Below are positions 46,025-58,217 of a stretch of DNA of 64,000 nucleotides, piece after piece (the stretch's first letter is position 1; every line of letters begins with the position of its first letter). The notes under the pieces are model-generated. The model had not been told where the DNA came from. It saw only the letters and a program-made list of their open reading frames with translations, and searched no databases. The translations under genes were made by a program, and so were the position numbers. The stretch is from the NCBI GenBank assembly GCA_014871385.1, contig CM026426.1, positions 82,069,566 to 82,133,565 on the forward strand, given 5' to 3'. Origin of the DNA: Ceratodon purpureus. Taxonomy: Eukaryota; Streptophyta; Bryopsida; Pseudoditrichales; Ditrichaceae.

Positions 46025-49000
46025 ATGCATTCGGTTTTAGATAGTGCTGTTAGAAATACACGTGCAAGAACGCAGCGAATGGCTGGAAAGGACGAGACTA
46101 TTGAGGCAGTTGTGGAGCCATTACTTGGGTTGCGTGGGAGGATACCTGAAAAGGGTTCCACAGAGGTTCAGGAAGAGTTTGCTACAAGTGGCGACTCTGA
46201 CTTCGAGGATCTGAATGGAAAGCGTACAGTTAAGGTCAAAAAACGAATGGGTGAACCTGCTCTGGATTCAAGTAAGCCATCATTATCTTTATTTGATGTT
46301 GGAATCACAGCAGGACGTATAGTAATCGCTGGAGAGGAGAAATTAATTGTGAATGAAGACAAGCGACTCATTCAGGAGTTAGGATTCGAGAAATGGAAGG
46401 ACTTGGTGACTAGAGGATGTCATGGAAGGCTGGAGGTATTAATTCACGATTTCCACTCCATTGTCCATTTCCATCTGTATTCCTTGTTCTCCCCAACTCT
46501 GCAAAATGAACTGACGTATTGTGACGTTATATACAATGTAGGGTGTTACTACTGCAAAAGGGGAGCCTGTTTATCGAGCTGAACTAAAGCAAGGCAGAGT
46601 TCCGTGTGCATGTCTTTACACCGAGAAGGAGTACAAGGACCTTGTAATTGAGGCACATTATGAGTGCCGATATCATTACTGGCACAATCAAAGTCTAGAA
46701 AAACGCTATTACTATTGGTGCAAGACTGTCATTATGATTTCATTGACAAGAATGCACTCTCTTACCATAGGTACAAGGATCAGTGCGATGGGTGGAATGA
46801 TGTGGGTCCTGGCGTCCTGAAGATGTACCCGCCCTTTCTTTTAGAGCGAACAAGGAGTTGTGAAAGACATTCTCTCAGAAGCTGGGCTTAAGTTCCCTGC
46901 TGATGAGGAGAAACGTCCTTGGAATCCGCATACATCAGAGTTGGGAACGCAGATGCAGGACAAAACAGACACAGGTCCACAAGAGTCCACCAGACTTTTG
47001 ATTAATACTCTCAACTTAATCAAAAAGAAGGTCAAGGACAAGGATGGAGCAGAGGTACCTTCCAAGCACTCGGCGAGAGATAGCAAGACAAACTCAACGA
47101 AGAAGAACGTCAAGAACAAGGGAGGAGCACAGGTACCTTTGAAGCAGTCAAGGAGAGAAAGCAATGTAAACTGTACCAAGAAGAAGGTCGCTTTCAAGGA
47201 GGGAGCAGAGGTTTCTTCAAACCCGTCTGAGGGAGTAGTCAAGGCAGCAGGTGCAGCACAGAATCAGAGCATAAACCCAGGCGAGAGTGCTGGAGGTGTG
47301 AAGAAGAAACAAGACACTCGAACTGCGAATCTTAGGTCAAGGAATAAGGAGGATGCAGCCATTGCCATCACACCTGAAGTGAAGAGGAAAGCGGCTTCAG
47401 AGGAGAAAAGAGAAATCAAGAAAATCAAGGTAATGCTGCCTACCAAAGCCAATGCGACGATGGATCCTACTGCTTCCATGGACGTTGATTACGTGTCGCA
47501 GTTTTATAGATCAGAACCTGCAGGACACAGACCACTGCACAACGATGGTAGTGCAACCTCTGATGAAATGGCCTTTGTAAACGAGGTGATTACTAATGTG
47601 GTCCAGAGGGTAGAGAGTGAAACCACAGGCGGTGATGCAGTACCATTGAACAATGAGAATCCGCACCACATCGATGACAACATCACAAAGGAAGAGGTAA
47701 TAGAGAGAGCGAAGAGATACGCAGCATCCCTCACTGTGGATTCTGAATACAACCTAGGACCACCCCCAGTTCCTCAAAGCATGGCAGGCCTCTATTATCT
47801 GCTCCATGAATCACCAAAGCGAATAATAGTGGAGAGAAATGTTTTGCATGACCCTGATACCTGCATGAGGGCACTGGAAGAACTAGAACACAAGGGAGAA
47901 CTTGAAGGAAAGATTCTTGAATCCATTGGACCCTGGGTGGCATGGCGGGAGGCTCAGGTAATATCCTGAACCTATTGTAGTGCAGAAGAGGACTCAAAAG
48001 AGCTGAGTGCATCTGAATGCGCGTACTTGGCAAGCAGCACCATTGTTTCCTGCCTCTCTGGTGTTCATACTGTCATGTGAAACACAAAGTGTATTGACTT
48101 GAAGTTTTATAACGGCATTGTGTTGCACTACAGGATGCTGGGAAGGATGGAGAACACCACGCAGACGTTGTCCAATTCGTTATGATGTCTGTTAAGCCGT
48201 GGAATCCGTATATTGACGTCAAAGACAGTAAGGGGAGGTCTACTGAGCTTGCAAAATTGGGATCGTATCTGAGGTACCTCGTAGAGAAGGCAGGCTACGT
48301 CTCCAAGAAGCTCAATGCGGAGGTTGCTCTACAAGAGAAGCGCATCGCCTATATACGTAAGGAGCTCCAGCTCTTTGAAAATAAGGAGAAAGTGAGATTG
48401 GAGGATAAGACTTGGGGATGGTCTCCTCTTTTCAGGATCCTTACTAGAGAAGTGGTGAAGGGGCTGCCTGGAAGACCCTGGGAACATACTGCAGATGAAC
48501 TTAAAAGGATAATGTTTGTCTTGCAGAAGGAGTCGGGAACAGAGTCTACGACCCTGGAGCTTGAGTGCCCTCATATAATCCGAGCCCTGAAGTTGTACAC
48601 GCGCCTATCCTCGGGTCGTTCTTGTCCTCTTGTACATCCCCTGAATGGGATGACTAGAGATAAGCTCCTTTGTATTACAAAACAGGAGACAGAATCTCAA
48701 AGACTGTCATCCTGTGTGCAGGACATAGTTGACATTGGATGGTCCCTGTTTCCATGTATCAAAGTAGGGTTCTGCGAGCCATTAAGTAGATGCTCAAATG
48801 ATATGGTTGCATTAATGGCTTACGACGGGTGGAACCAAGAAGCAGTTCTGCAGAAAATAGAAGGATTCTTGTCGCGGGTAGTTCGTCGTGATGTACTCGA
48901 CATGCATCGAACTAAAGGTTATTGCGACGAACTTGCAGCGATGTGGTGGTCTTCCGGTCTAGCGGATCCAACCGCACTTCGCCAACACTGTGATGAGGTA

Positions 49001-51200
49001 AGACATCCTCCTTGAAGAATGTAATGTACTTCTACTTGGATGTGCTATCAAAGCGGCTCTGTACTGCAGAGTACAAACATAACTAATTTCTATATTTCCG
49101 TGATTGTTCTGCTAGGTGACGTCAAAAATTCTGTATGTGTGTGAAGATGTTGACGTAGGATGGGGCATGCTTGGCCTGGATAATGTCCCCTATCCACCAC
49201 CTTCCCTAAAACAGTACGTTGACAAGGCTGTCCAATCGCTGATGGACCTTCAAGAGAAGGAGTTGGAGTTGACCCTACATCGATTGGGATACACGGAAGC
49301 ACCAGCACCCATTCATCTGATTCATCTAGACATTCCCTTCTGTTCGCAGTTGATTAGCTCTCAATCTTTCCAAATTGACTGGGCAAACGTTGAGGTGTCT
49401 CCCGAGGCTGATGGAGGGGAGAGAGAGAGGCGGCTTCTTTACGAACATATCAAGAACCCGACTCCACCTGTAATACAGCCTGGTCTGGGGTGGTTCAGAG
49501 AAACTCCAGCTCATCTAGCACTGCTGATAGGGCCATCATGTGGAACTTCAGTTGTTTCCCCAATGCGGCCACTGAAGTTTGGGCCGGAGGAGGGAGGTTA
49601 TCCAGTTCAAGACCTAGCAGAACCATCTCAATTCACAGGTCAGATGGTAAAGTCTGGAGCTACTGCATCAACAATAACTTTTCGGAATGCCTTTCCATTG
49701 GCAAGTGTCTGCCCAACACCTCCACAGGCAGGTCCTACCGCATCTTCTCCGTCAACACCTCCCTCTCGTCTTACACTACACTAGTTGAGAGTTGCTTTTC
49801 CATCGAAGTAGTTGAGAGTTGCACCTTCCAAGACGGCAAGTGCACCACCAGCTCTCAAAACGCATGATCCCAAAGACTTCGAGGTCCTGCTGGTTGGAAC
49901 GCAGCCGCCCATCACTGCTGCACCACCAGTGATTTCTGCCTTGGGAACCGCATCGTCTAGGTAGTGTAGCAAGTAGCCTTTGTCATGTACATTACTTAAA
50001 GCATATAAGAACATACCGTTCCCTCCCTACAAAAGCGAAAACGACTCCTGTATTTGGTTGTCACTGAACTGCAAAATAGATGTAATGTTTAAACCTTGCC
50101 TTGTACTCATTATCATTCCTCCGTGTCTTTTCTGCAGTGTCTATAAGCTGTCCTTGGAACGCATAGCGGAAGAGGCAGGCCCAGCTAGAAGAGGGTTTCT
50201 AACATTTGTCTTCCGAGGAGGCAGCACAATACTTTACCCCACTTCGGACATGCAGAACATTGACTCCAGTCATAGCAAGGTCAGTTCCCCAGTGATGGAC
50301 TTTTTGGTGCGCTATTTTCCAAGACTGCATGCCTCCCGACGTGCTCCTCTGCAACTCTCTGTTAGCAACTAAATTGCATAATCTTATATGCAATACAAGC
50401 GATGCCAATGCATTACAAAAATTTTATGTCATGAGTTCGGGATTTAGGCACCTCGAAGGTTCTACAATCATGGTCCCAATTGTGCAAGGACAGCACTGGA
50501 GCTTGGCGGTGCTCTCAGAGCAGTTTTTCTTGAAGTTTGATTCTAATGGCAGAGACTCCTTCCATGGCACAGTTGAGCTTCACAAAGCGCTTGGAAAACT
50601 GTTGTGCATGGCGCTTGGACATAAGGATGGGTCTCCCATGTGGGTCAATGCAACTGACTTAAAGTCTTGGATAAGAGTGCGAGCTCCCCAGCAAGAAGAT
50701 GACTGGTCCTACGGATATTTTGTTATGTGTTATATAGTCATGTACTTAACCTTTATTGAAGACGATAAGTTTATGGACTGGGGCGTGGAGGTGAGGCCAT
50801 GTTTATCATTTCTTTGTCCCTTGATTCATATTTGTCTTGCAATTCTTGTTATGGCAGCACCTCTAAGACATGTTATGGTCCCTTACAATGAAATCTGATG
50901 AAGTTGTAGGGACTAACACATTTCAATCACCTTTTGCAGTTGTCGAACACCTTTAGAATGAAGGAGGTACTTCAGATGAAAGATGACTTGCGGACTGCTG
51001 TGGCAAGTGCTATTCTTAATGGTGCAGTGGAGACATCGACGTGCAAGGTGACAGTAGGGTTCGGTGATCAAAGTGTTAGAGACAGTAAGAGCCAAGAACA
51101 AGGTAGTTATGACAGAAATTCTCCGAGAAGACGGTCTGGAAGAATCAAAGAGAAGAGCGGTTCAAAAGTAGAAAAAGAAGAATTAATATACATAGGATGA
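46025..51200 (+). pseudogene. Gene E: paralogue of D with an inactivated Ulp1 domain
   Basis: Exons are 46025-46435, 46542-47957, 48134-48997, 49116-49960, 50138-50790 and 50940-51200. The order of domains matches gene D. Lesions: loss of one base in the finger near 46720 (between Y-W-C and D-C-H-Y-D-F), balanced by one extra base near 46843 so the exon length stays a multiple of three; TAG at 49782-49784 and 49809-49811; and one extra base near 50331. In the protease, H-W-S-L-A-V-L and K-F-D-S remain but the nucleophile motif W-S-C-G is W-S-Y-G, so Cys is replaced by Tyr. Exon 5 carries the basic tail P-R-R-R-S-G-R-I-K-E-K. The first intron (46436-46541) has no counterpart in D. It was probably a sibling protease gene, now non-functional or reduced to a non-catalytic role. 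Confidence 0.7.
49781..49823 (+). repeat. 27-bp tandem duplication that doubles a stop codon
   Basis: TAGTTGAGAGTTGC occurs at 49782 and 49809, both in the same frame. One amber mutation followed by a duplication, rather than two independent mutations, accounts for the two stops in this gene E exon. Confidence 0.75.
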
Positions 51201-51235
51201 CAAAACATGACAATTGCTTTTGCTTCCAGAAGCTT

Positions 51236-54200
51236 GTGGGATCCGAGGAACTCAGAATAAATTGGAAGAGCCTCATCCGGAGTTAGTATTCCATTAATTT
51301 TTCATTTTTTTGGTTAATTAGGTAAAAACTAGCTAGACACTAGCTGCATTAGGAGTTAACGCAAACCGGATACTCCAGAAACCTTAAAACAGTTAACGCA
51401 GGAAGTATTCTCGGAACCTTCATTCAGGAAACTCGGAAGAGAAACACGGAAAGGGTTGACGATCCGAGAACTGACCGTTACTGTAACTGCGTCTAGGATC
51501 CGAAACGACGCGGAAGTCATCATGACTCGGATAGGCGTCTAGTTCGGTACGGTGGCGGCTGCAATTACGGGCCGCCGCAGCGTTTATGATGCCCTGGGTA
51601 TATAAGCGAGGATGTTAGGGTTTGGAGTTCCTTTTTGCGGACAAGGAGTAGAGAGTGAAAGAGCGGTGAGGTGTCTTGTCTTTTCCGAATCACTAGCAGT
51701 TGGATTGCCGGGTTTCTTGCTGTCAGATCGCAAAGGGAGAGAAGTGAGACGAAGAAATGGCGCACGTTCAGTGTAGAGTTCTTAGTCCCGGCACTCCGGT
51801 GAGAGAGTCGGATATGGAAGAGTTGATTGACAATCTCACCCAGATGAGGTGCCAGGGTTTGCTATCACGACCGTGGTTGCTGAAGAATGAGGCAATGGTG
51901 AGGGAGATCCTGGATGGACCCGATAATAGGTGGGACAATACAATCCGGGGCAAGCCCACGCTGTCGAGTGCGGAACGGTGGGCGGAAACTTACGACTTCG
52001 AGCAGAACGGACTCCTTTGGGCAACCCGGACGGATAAGTACGTACAGGATAGGTTTCACGGGAAGATCCATAAGAATAACGGATACAAGATAGACGCCTG
52101 CAAGGATAGGAGACAGAGACAGGTCCTAGCCTTCCTCGTTCCGATCCTGTATCCGCTGAAACCGGAACAGGTCACCATTACGGTTGGGAACACCATCTTC
52201 GGAGCGTACACGGGGGAACGTCCGGTGAATTGGGCCGCGCTCATAGCGGAAACCGTGCAGAAGATGGTGCCATCGATCGGAAAGAAGCCGACCCCGATCA
52301 GCCCTTTTCTCTACCACCTTTACCACTCGTATAGTTTGCTGAGGGAGAGGGAGGAGGAGGATTATACAACGGCAAAGAACTTCCTCACCTTTGCTGAGGT
52401 TCCACCAGGGATGGATGTCGAACCGCACGGCGAAACCTCGGATACAGCGTCTACGGAACAGGATGATGATATAGCGATCATTTCGAATCCCGGCGCTACG
52501 AAGGTCCACTCCAAGTCACGATCGAAACGCGCTGCATGGCAGCACGCGGAGCCCTCCACGGCCCGGGGAGATACGGAACGGAAGGAGGTCAGTTCCGAGC
52601 AGGGATTTCCGCTTGAACTATTCCGGGGGATTCGGGAGGAAACTCATCGGGCGCAGGCCTCTTACGATCGGATTGAGACACTGTTCAGGAGGGTCTGTAC
52701 GTCTCTCGGGGGCTGTTTACCGGAGGAGGTGATCCGAGAGGTAGAGCTTTTGAAGGACGCCCCGAAACTTCGGAGTGAGAAGAAGCAGTTGGAGCTTCAG
52801 TTGCAGGAGCTTACGATGGAACTGGCGACGAAGAGCGAGGAGATCCGGAAGTTCCATGCCGAGCAAGAGGAGACCTTGGGTGAGCTTCGGAAGTTGGTGG
52901 GGAATTCGGGTGCTGTAGTCAACAAGGCCCGGTTGTTCGACGAGAATGTATAGCAGCCTGCAGATTTGGAGAACAAGCAGAAGATCATCACAATTCTCTC
53001 CAAATGCGAGCACTCGATGAACCAGATTCTGAAGAAGGTTCGGCACCTGCTCAATCCGGGAGTCGGAAGTCCCAGTGTCGGAACCGTTTGTCAGAACCAC
53101 CCGTTTCATGGATCTCCCTCCCGGACCGTTGTAGGGGAATCTCGTGGGATAGGGTTCCAGACCCCAATAGAGCGCAACCTCCAGCTTGAGGAGCAGATGG
53201 CGGTCGACACGGATATCTTCAAGCCGGCTCGGACGATCGCAGATATGATCCGGGAACACCAAGGACAGGTGGCCTCACCCGGAGCCAGCACGGTTCAGCA
53301 AGGCTGCGCGATCCCCACCAGTCAGGCGGAGGTGACAGGGACTACAGTCACCGTTAGGCGATCCGACAAAGCGGACGATTACGGAAGAGGTGACCCGGCC
53401 CGTGCAGCCGGCTGTTCTCCCAACACTCGGATTGTCGGTAATCATGCCGGCTTATCAAGGGGAGGTAGCAGGAGCGGAATGGGGACGAGCCATTTCACCA
53501 ACCGGACGGACCCGAGTGATTCGGGAGGGGGCACTTACCCCTTCACCCACAGCCAAGACCGGAACGGTGACTCCTACCCCCATAGGAACGCCAGTGGTGA
53601 ACTCCCCTGCTGACAGTTCCGGTGCTCGGAGAGTTTTGAGGAAGAGGAAGGATCCGACAGAGAAGGGCCCCATTACGATTTCCGGGTCCGACTCGGAAAC
53701 CTATGCGAGCTCTCTGGTTGGGACAGCCGGAACTGGGACTCGGGCCCCTACGACCGGAACCCCTCCCGCGCATATGTTGCCAAAGTCTCCCAATTCTCCC
53801 AAGAACCGAATCGTTACCCAGTTGTCCTTGGAGGCCCAGACGAAGGAGTAAAAAGCGGAACGGAGTGCCAGGCGTCAGGCGGAGCGGGCAGCGAGGGCAG
53901 GAGGATCCGAGCCACAGATGACCAGGTCGAAGGAGAAGGACCGCAAGTAGGAGAGCCACAAGAAGACGAAGATGGGGTAGATTCCTCTCGCTGCAACTGG
54001 CCGTCACTTTCCGGATTTATAGGAGTAGATTTCGGATCGGGAGATCCGGTTTAGTAGGATTCTAGGTAGATAACTAGAGATTAGGGTTTTTGATTGAACT
54101 GCCGGCGCCGCCGCTTTTGTGAAAGCCCCTGCTTACTTAAATGGGGCAGGCGATGCAGTCCGGGCCTTTGTTTTGCATGTTTTCTCCCTATATTCCTTAT

Positions 54201-54904
54201 CAGTAAAGTATTCATATTTTGCAAGTACTCTGCGTGGTTTCCAGTTAAGTGTGAATGATCCAAGAGGGATAAGAGTTCCGCTGTAGCTTGGATAGGAAGG
54301 TGATGGGAGTTGTGACGAGACTTGAACCGGAAAGGTAATGGGATTGAGCGGAAAGATTTAGTGGATTGTCGTAGGAGTGAAGCCTCACTGTTCCGTCCGC
54401 AACCCAACCTCACGCGGAATAACCGTCGCTAGGGTCGAAGCGGATGGAGGGGTACTTGATCGGGCTCCCTGAACTTCTGAAGAGGTTCCGTACACTGTGA
54501 GAGGGGGATTCGGAACGTGGTACGGGTTGCCTAGGGATAATCGGATCCTGGTTCTCCCAGAGCCGGATTGGTTTGTCTTTGTAGTCTCACGGATCGGAAA
54601 AGGTCGTTTGTGTGACTTGCTGGCCAGAGTACTCTTGGACAGTTGTGAAACGATAGCTGTTCCGAGACGTTGGGGTTTGTGGACAAAACACCTGACGAGA
54701 ACGAGAAAGAGAGAGAGAGATAGTCGAGGAGTTACGTTCCGGGTACACTATCCGAGCAGTGGCAAGGCTCGGAACTATTATAAGTAACTACTTGGTGAAA
54801 CACTATTGAATCCCTGGACGATACTCGGGACCTAGTGACAATACGGAAGTTTACGCTCAATTAGAGTGCTATCCGGATGTTAGTTGCGTTTCCGTGTTCC
54901 GACA
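51236..54904 (+). mobile_element. Element B: second full copy of the LTR-less TG...CA family
   Basis: 3669 bp, starting TGTGGGATCCGA and ending TTCCGTGTTCCGACA. It is flanked by AAGCT at 51231-51235 and 54905-54909. It is homologous to element A in the 5' leader, the gene, the 3' untranslated block (including GTGAAAGCCCCTGCTTACTT) and the last 410 bases. The ends are an imperfect inverted pair, not a direct repeat. A TATATAA motif lies at about 51598. It inserted at what looks like the 3' splice site of a gene E exon. Confidence 0.87.
51757..53980 (+). pseudogene. Element B gene: plant-transposon-domain and coiled-coil protein
   Basis: Start ATG at 51757 (M-A-H-V-Q-C-R-V-L-S-P). It runs 398 codons to TAG at 52951-52953, continues in frame, shifts by one base near 53370, then meets TAA at 53849-53851 and TAG at 53948-53950 before the shared final TAG at 53978-53980. 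The 53948 amber aligns with a CAA Gln codon of element A. N-terminal domain and coiled coil are as in element A. The tail is Pro/Thr-rich with S-G-S-D-S-E and a final Arg/Lys-rich segment. The conserved region from residue 20 to 210 is the least damaged part. No polymerase or nuclease domain is present. The function in transposition is unknown. Confidence 0.72.
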
Positions 54905-54909
54905 AAGCT

Positions 54910-55308
54910 AAACTCCAGATGCAAAGACTGGAGGCAGAGGTACTACAGTTCTTAGCAACCATGGCTGATGTGGTGCAGGCACCTGCGCCAAAAACAACAG
55001 AAGGAGTACTGTCTTCCCTTCGTACCGTTATGCGCGGGCTCGATTGTAGAGGAGGTCTTCCAGCCTTGTCATCCGGGCCCCCCCTTTTGAAGCAAAAAAG
55101 GACAGTGTCTATAGGTGTCCATTCCAAAGCTTCAGAAGCCAAGAAGGTCGTCCTCTTTCCAAAAACTGAACAGTTTAAGGGAGTAAAACCTAGCAGTAGT
55201 TACGTGTCCCTTTTGAAAGGACACTCTAGGTGGAAGAAATTAGTACGTGAGACCAGGAGCATTGTATGTGGCTGCCCTTCCATGGTATCATGTACTCACA
55301 ACTGTTGA
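54910..55308 (+). CDS. Severed exon, probably of gene E, downstream of element B
   Basis: The frame continues from the AAGCT duplication as A-K-L-Q-M-Q-R-L-E-A-E-V-L-Q-F-L, a heptad pattern, to TGA at 55306-55308. Before the insertion the sequence read TTGCTTCCAG/AAGCT, a good acceptor. So this was an exon beginning at or next to the insertion site, and gene E lies immediately upstream in the same direction. A donor could be AAA/GTAGAA near 51169. An exon end inside the frame (for example before GTACGT near 55243) is also possible. Confidence 0.45.
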   Translation, partial: KLQMQRLEAEVLQFLATMADVVQAPAPKTTEGVLSSLRTVMRGLDCRGGLPALSSGPPLLKQKRTVSIGVHSKASEAKKVVLFPKTEQFKGVKPSSSYVSLLKGHSRWKKLVRETRSIVCGCPSMVSCTHNC

Positions 55309-55309
55309 T

Positions 55310-55800
55310 GTATCCTAGAAATTAAAAGAGATTCCTATAATCATTGTAGTACGTATATTGCTGTCCCTTGTTTGAAAATACCTACTGTTCTTTTGATAGA
55401 GACAAGTAATAAAATATGAACCTTTTCAATATCGGATTTCATGTTTTGTAGAATGCGTATATATTTCATGAAATCAATGACAATACAAGTGCAAATAACA
55501 AACATTTTAATCTTAAATGCACATGAAGCCTACCTAGACCGTAGGTCAACAAATATAGGCTTCTTCCATGCCAACCAACCAACCTTACTCTTGCAAACTA
55601 ATGTGTTTCATTCTTCCACCTATACTGCAATTTATTTTAAATATGCAATGCATTATCCTAGTATCAAATAACTGTGCAACCATACTTCTAGAAGTATATC
55701 ACTATGTCTTGCACCGTTTTCTTGTGTGGAAAGTGATTTTCACGGTTGGCACACCGGAATACCAATTCCAATAGAAAAAAAATGATAAAATTAAAAATTT
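55310..55800. other. AT-rich stretch, nothing recognised
   Basis: No coding or repeat feature seen. Confidence 0.4.
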
Positions 55801-56104
55801 TGTGTTAGGAACACGGAAGTACTACGTAGATAGATGTAACAACAGGTTAAGACGGTTGGCTAAAGAAATAAGAGAATCGGAAGAGCAGCCGGGTGAGATC
55901 CGGTCGTCCGAAGTCGGATGAGATGAAACACTGTCCATGTGATGGAACCCTGACCCAGCGGGCTTAGGGTAACAGCCGGAGGGTACGATTCACGCGGGAA
56001 AGGTGGCTGCGACCATCAAAGAGCTGCCGGCCGCGACCGTTCAATGATGAAAGGCTACGACCGTCCGTTATGATGAGCTACGAACGGGTGGGAGTGAGTG
56101 CAGG

Positions 56105-56111
56105 TATAAAA
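56105..56111 (+). promoter_or_regulatory. TATA box of element C
   Basis: TATAAAA about 200 bases upstream of the start codon at 56314. Confidence 0.5.
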
Positions 56112-56313
56112 GGAGGAAGAGCAGCCGTGCTCCTCCTTTCTTTTGTCGTTTTGTGGAGCGCTGGACCCTTGCGTTCTTCGGCAGAGTTCGCATTTAGGGT
56201 TGTGACGGTAGAAGAGAGACGGTGAGACGGAAGTGTTTCCGTTAGTTGAGGGATTGTGGTGAGGATCGTGCGTGCAGGTGCTACCGGAGTGACAGTGAGG
56301 AGGATTTAGCAGG

Positions 56314-58217
56314 ATGGTTAGGAAAGGGAAAGAGCCGGTGGAGGAGGGACCGTTGTTGAAGGTACAACGGGTCATGCCGTTGATGCCGGTAGACAACGGA
56401 GAGTAGGAGCTCCTCCGAACCGCCTTAGAGGTCATGGGCTGTGAGTTACTATTGGACAAGGCGTGGGGTTGGAGACAGTCCCTTCCGGCACTGGAGATCA
56501 TTGTCAAGAATCCCGACAATCAAGGAAAAATCCGGGGAGAGCCGGAACAGTGGACGGCACAAGATTGGAGGGATACGTACGGCTTCACCAACGTTGGGGA
56601 AGTTTTGGTACCAGAGGCCCGGGATTTCGTGTAGAACTACATCACGGGGTCCAGAGACAAGAGGGATGGGTGGGACTTGGATGACATCAAGGATCCGAGA
56701 GCCCGGAGGGTGGTAGGGTTTATGAACCCAATTTTCCATCCGGAAAAGCCCAAACGGATCACCATCAAATGGGCGTCCATCTTCCTTGGAGCCATGGATG
56801 GTGAGATTTCTGTGGACTGGGGTCTTATGATTAAGACAATAGTCGACCGGCAGGTAGCCAACCTCCCGAAGGCCAAGAAGCAGGCCACTTGCCTTCCATC
56901 TTTCCTTGTCCACCTCTACCGTCACAAGGGACTGTTGAACCCTAACGAGGTCCTGGAGTATGACGAACTGAAGAGCCTCCAACGGTATGCTGAACGGGAG
57001 GAGGTGTCCGATCAGGAGGATGATGACGATTGTATGGAGGTCTCACCCACGCCGGCTAAGAAACCCCGTCCCAGCCCGGAGAAGGGACAGCCGTCTGGAT
57101 CACCTTGGACTCCCACCCCGACTAGGCGGAACTTGAACACGGAAGTCCGCAAACCCACTGGACCACCGGACCACACCGGGGACCCGTGCCAAGACATAGT
57201 CAACCTGTCGGAACAGGTGTGGACTTATGCCCAGTTCCTACAGGCGACTAGGCAGCTTGAGAGCCAATTGGTGAAGGAGGTAGTCCAACTTACGGGCACT
57301 AACCGGTTGGAAGAATGCCTTGTAATCCTTCGCAAGCACCGGGACCTAGCCAGTCTACAGTCCAAGCACGTCGACCAGATGGAGCAGTACCGGGAGAGGA
57401 TCAACAAGCTCCAGCAGGAGGTGCATGATGCTTAGAAGGACTTCAATGACGCCCGTGACCGGGCAGCCCAGGCCATCCAGTCTGTTGTAGAGGTCAAGGC
57501 CACCTTAGCCCTTCCGGTGGATGTGGCAAATCAGTGCGCCGTCTACCAAGCATTCTTGACCCGTCAACCAGATCCAACTCGAGCGTTGATCTTGAAATTC
57601 ATGCACGACCAGACGCAGGTGATGAGGGACACTTGGTTGCAGATGAGACACTTCGTGGACATCATCTGCGCCGAAAAGGATGGTCCGTCAAGACCACCAG
57701 AGCCACTGGCAGATCGAGAGGAGCCCAGACCATCGGCACCAACCATGGGACTGGCACAGGCACTACCCTTAGCCTCTCCGTCAGTCGACCATCCGACCAT
57801 CCGGCCAGTGCAGCCAGTGCAGCCATCCGGCCAGTGCAGCCGGAGCCTGGACAACCGTTGGATCCTCTTCCGGACACCTTGGACAGTTTGCACAACCTGC
57901 CCAATCCGGATGGAATGGAGACTGTTAACCCCGAGAACATCTCGTTGGAGGCGGACCAAGGCCCACCACCGGAAGACTTTGTTCCGGTACAGGGATCTCC
58001 GGAACGTATCCAAGTGGATCTCGGCATAACCCCGGTGGCTGCACGATCTCCCTCCCCGGTGGTCCAAGCAAGACGAGCCCGGAAGGCAACTGACCATCCG
58101 GCAGCAGATACACTGGGAGACGGCCCCTCGCTGAAGGGACTGAAGAAGGGAGCACAGAAGAAGGAACGACCGGATGGAACCCGGCACAGCCCGAGGTTCG
58201 ATAAGAACAAGGAGTAG
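56314..58217 (+). pseudogene. Element C gene: plant-transposon-domain and coiled-coil protein
   Basis: Start M-V-R-K-G-K-E-P at 56314. One frame has TAG at 56404, 56632 and 57433, all where Gln fits, then shifts frame inside a GGCCAGTGCAGCC tandem repeat at about 57796-57842 and ends with TAG at 58215-58217. The domain layout matches elements A and B: W-T-A-Q-D-W-R-D-T-Y, R-A-R-R-V-V-G-F-M-N-P-I-F, I-F-L-G-A-M-D-G-E-I-S-V-D-W and S-F-L-V-H-L-Y-R-H-K-G-L-L, then an acidic and Pro-rich linker, a coiled coil (Q-Y-R-E-R-I-N-K-L-Q-Q-E-V), a Pro-rich part and a Lys-rich tail. Sequence identity to A and B is low, so the family is old. Confidence 0.65.

Noticed and set aside
57534..58210. Minus-strand ORFs of about 200 codons across the element C gene tail
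   Set aside because: They are antisense to the Pro-rich tail, whose layout matches the A and B proteins.
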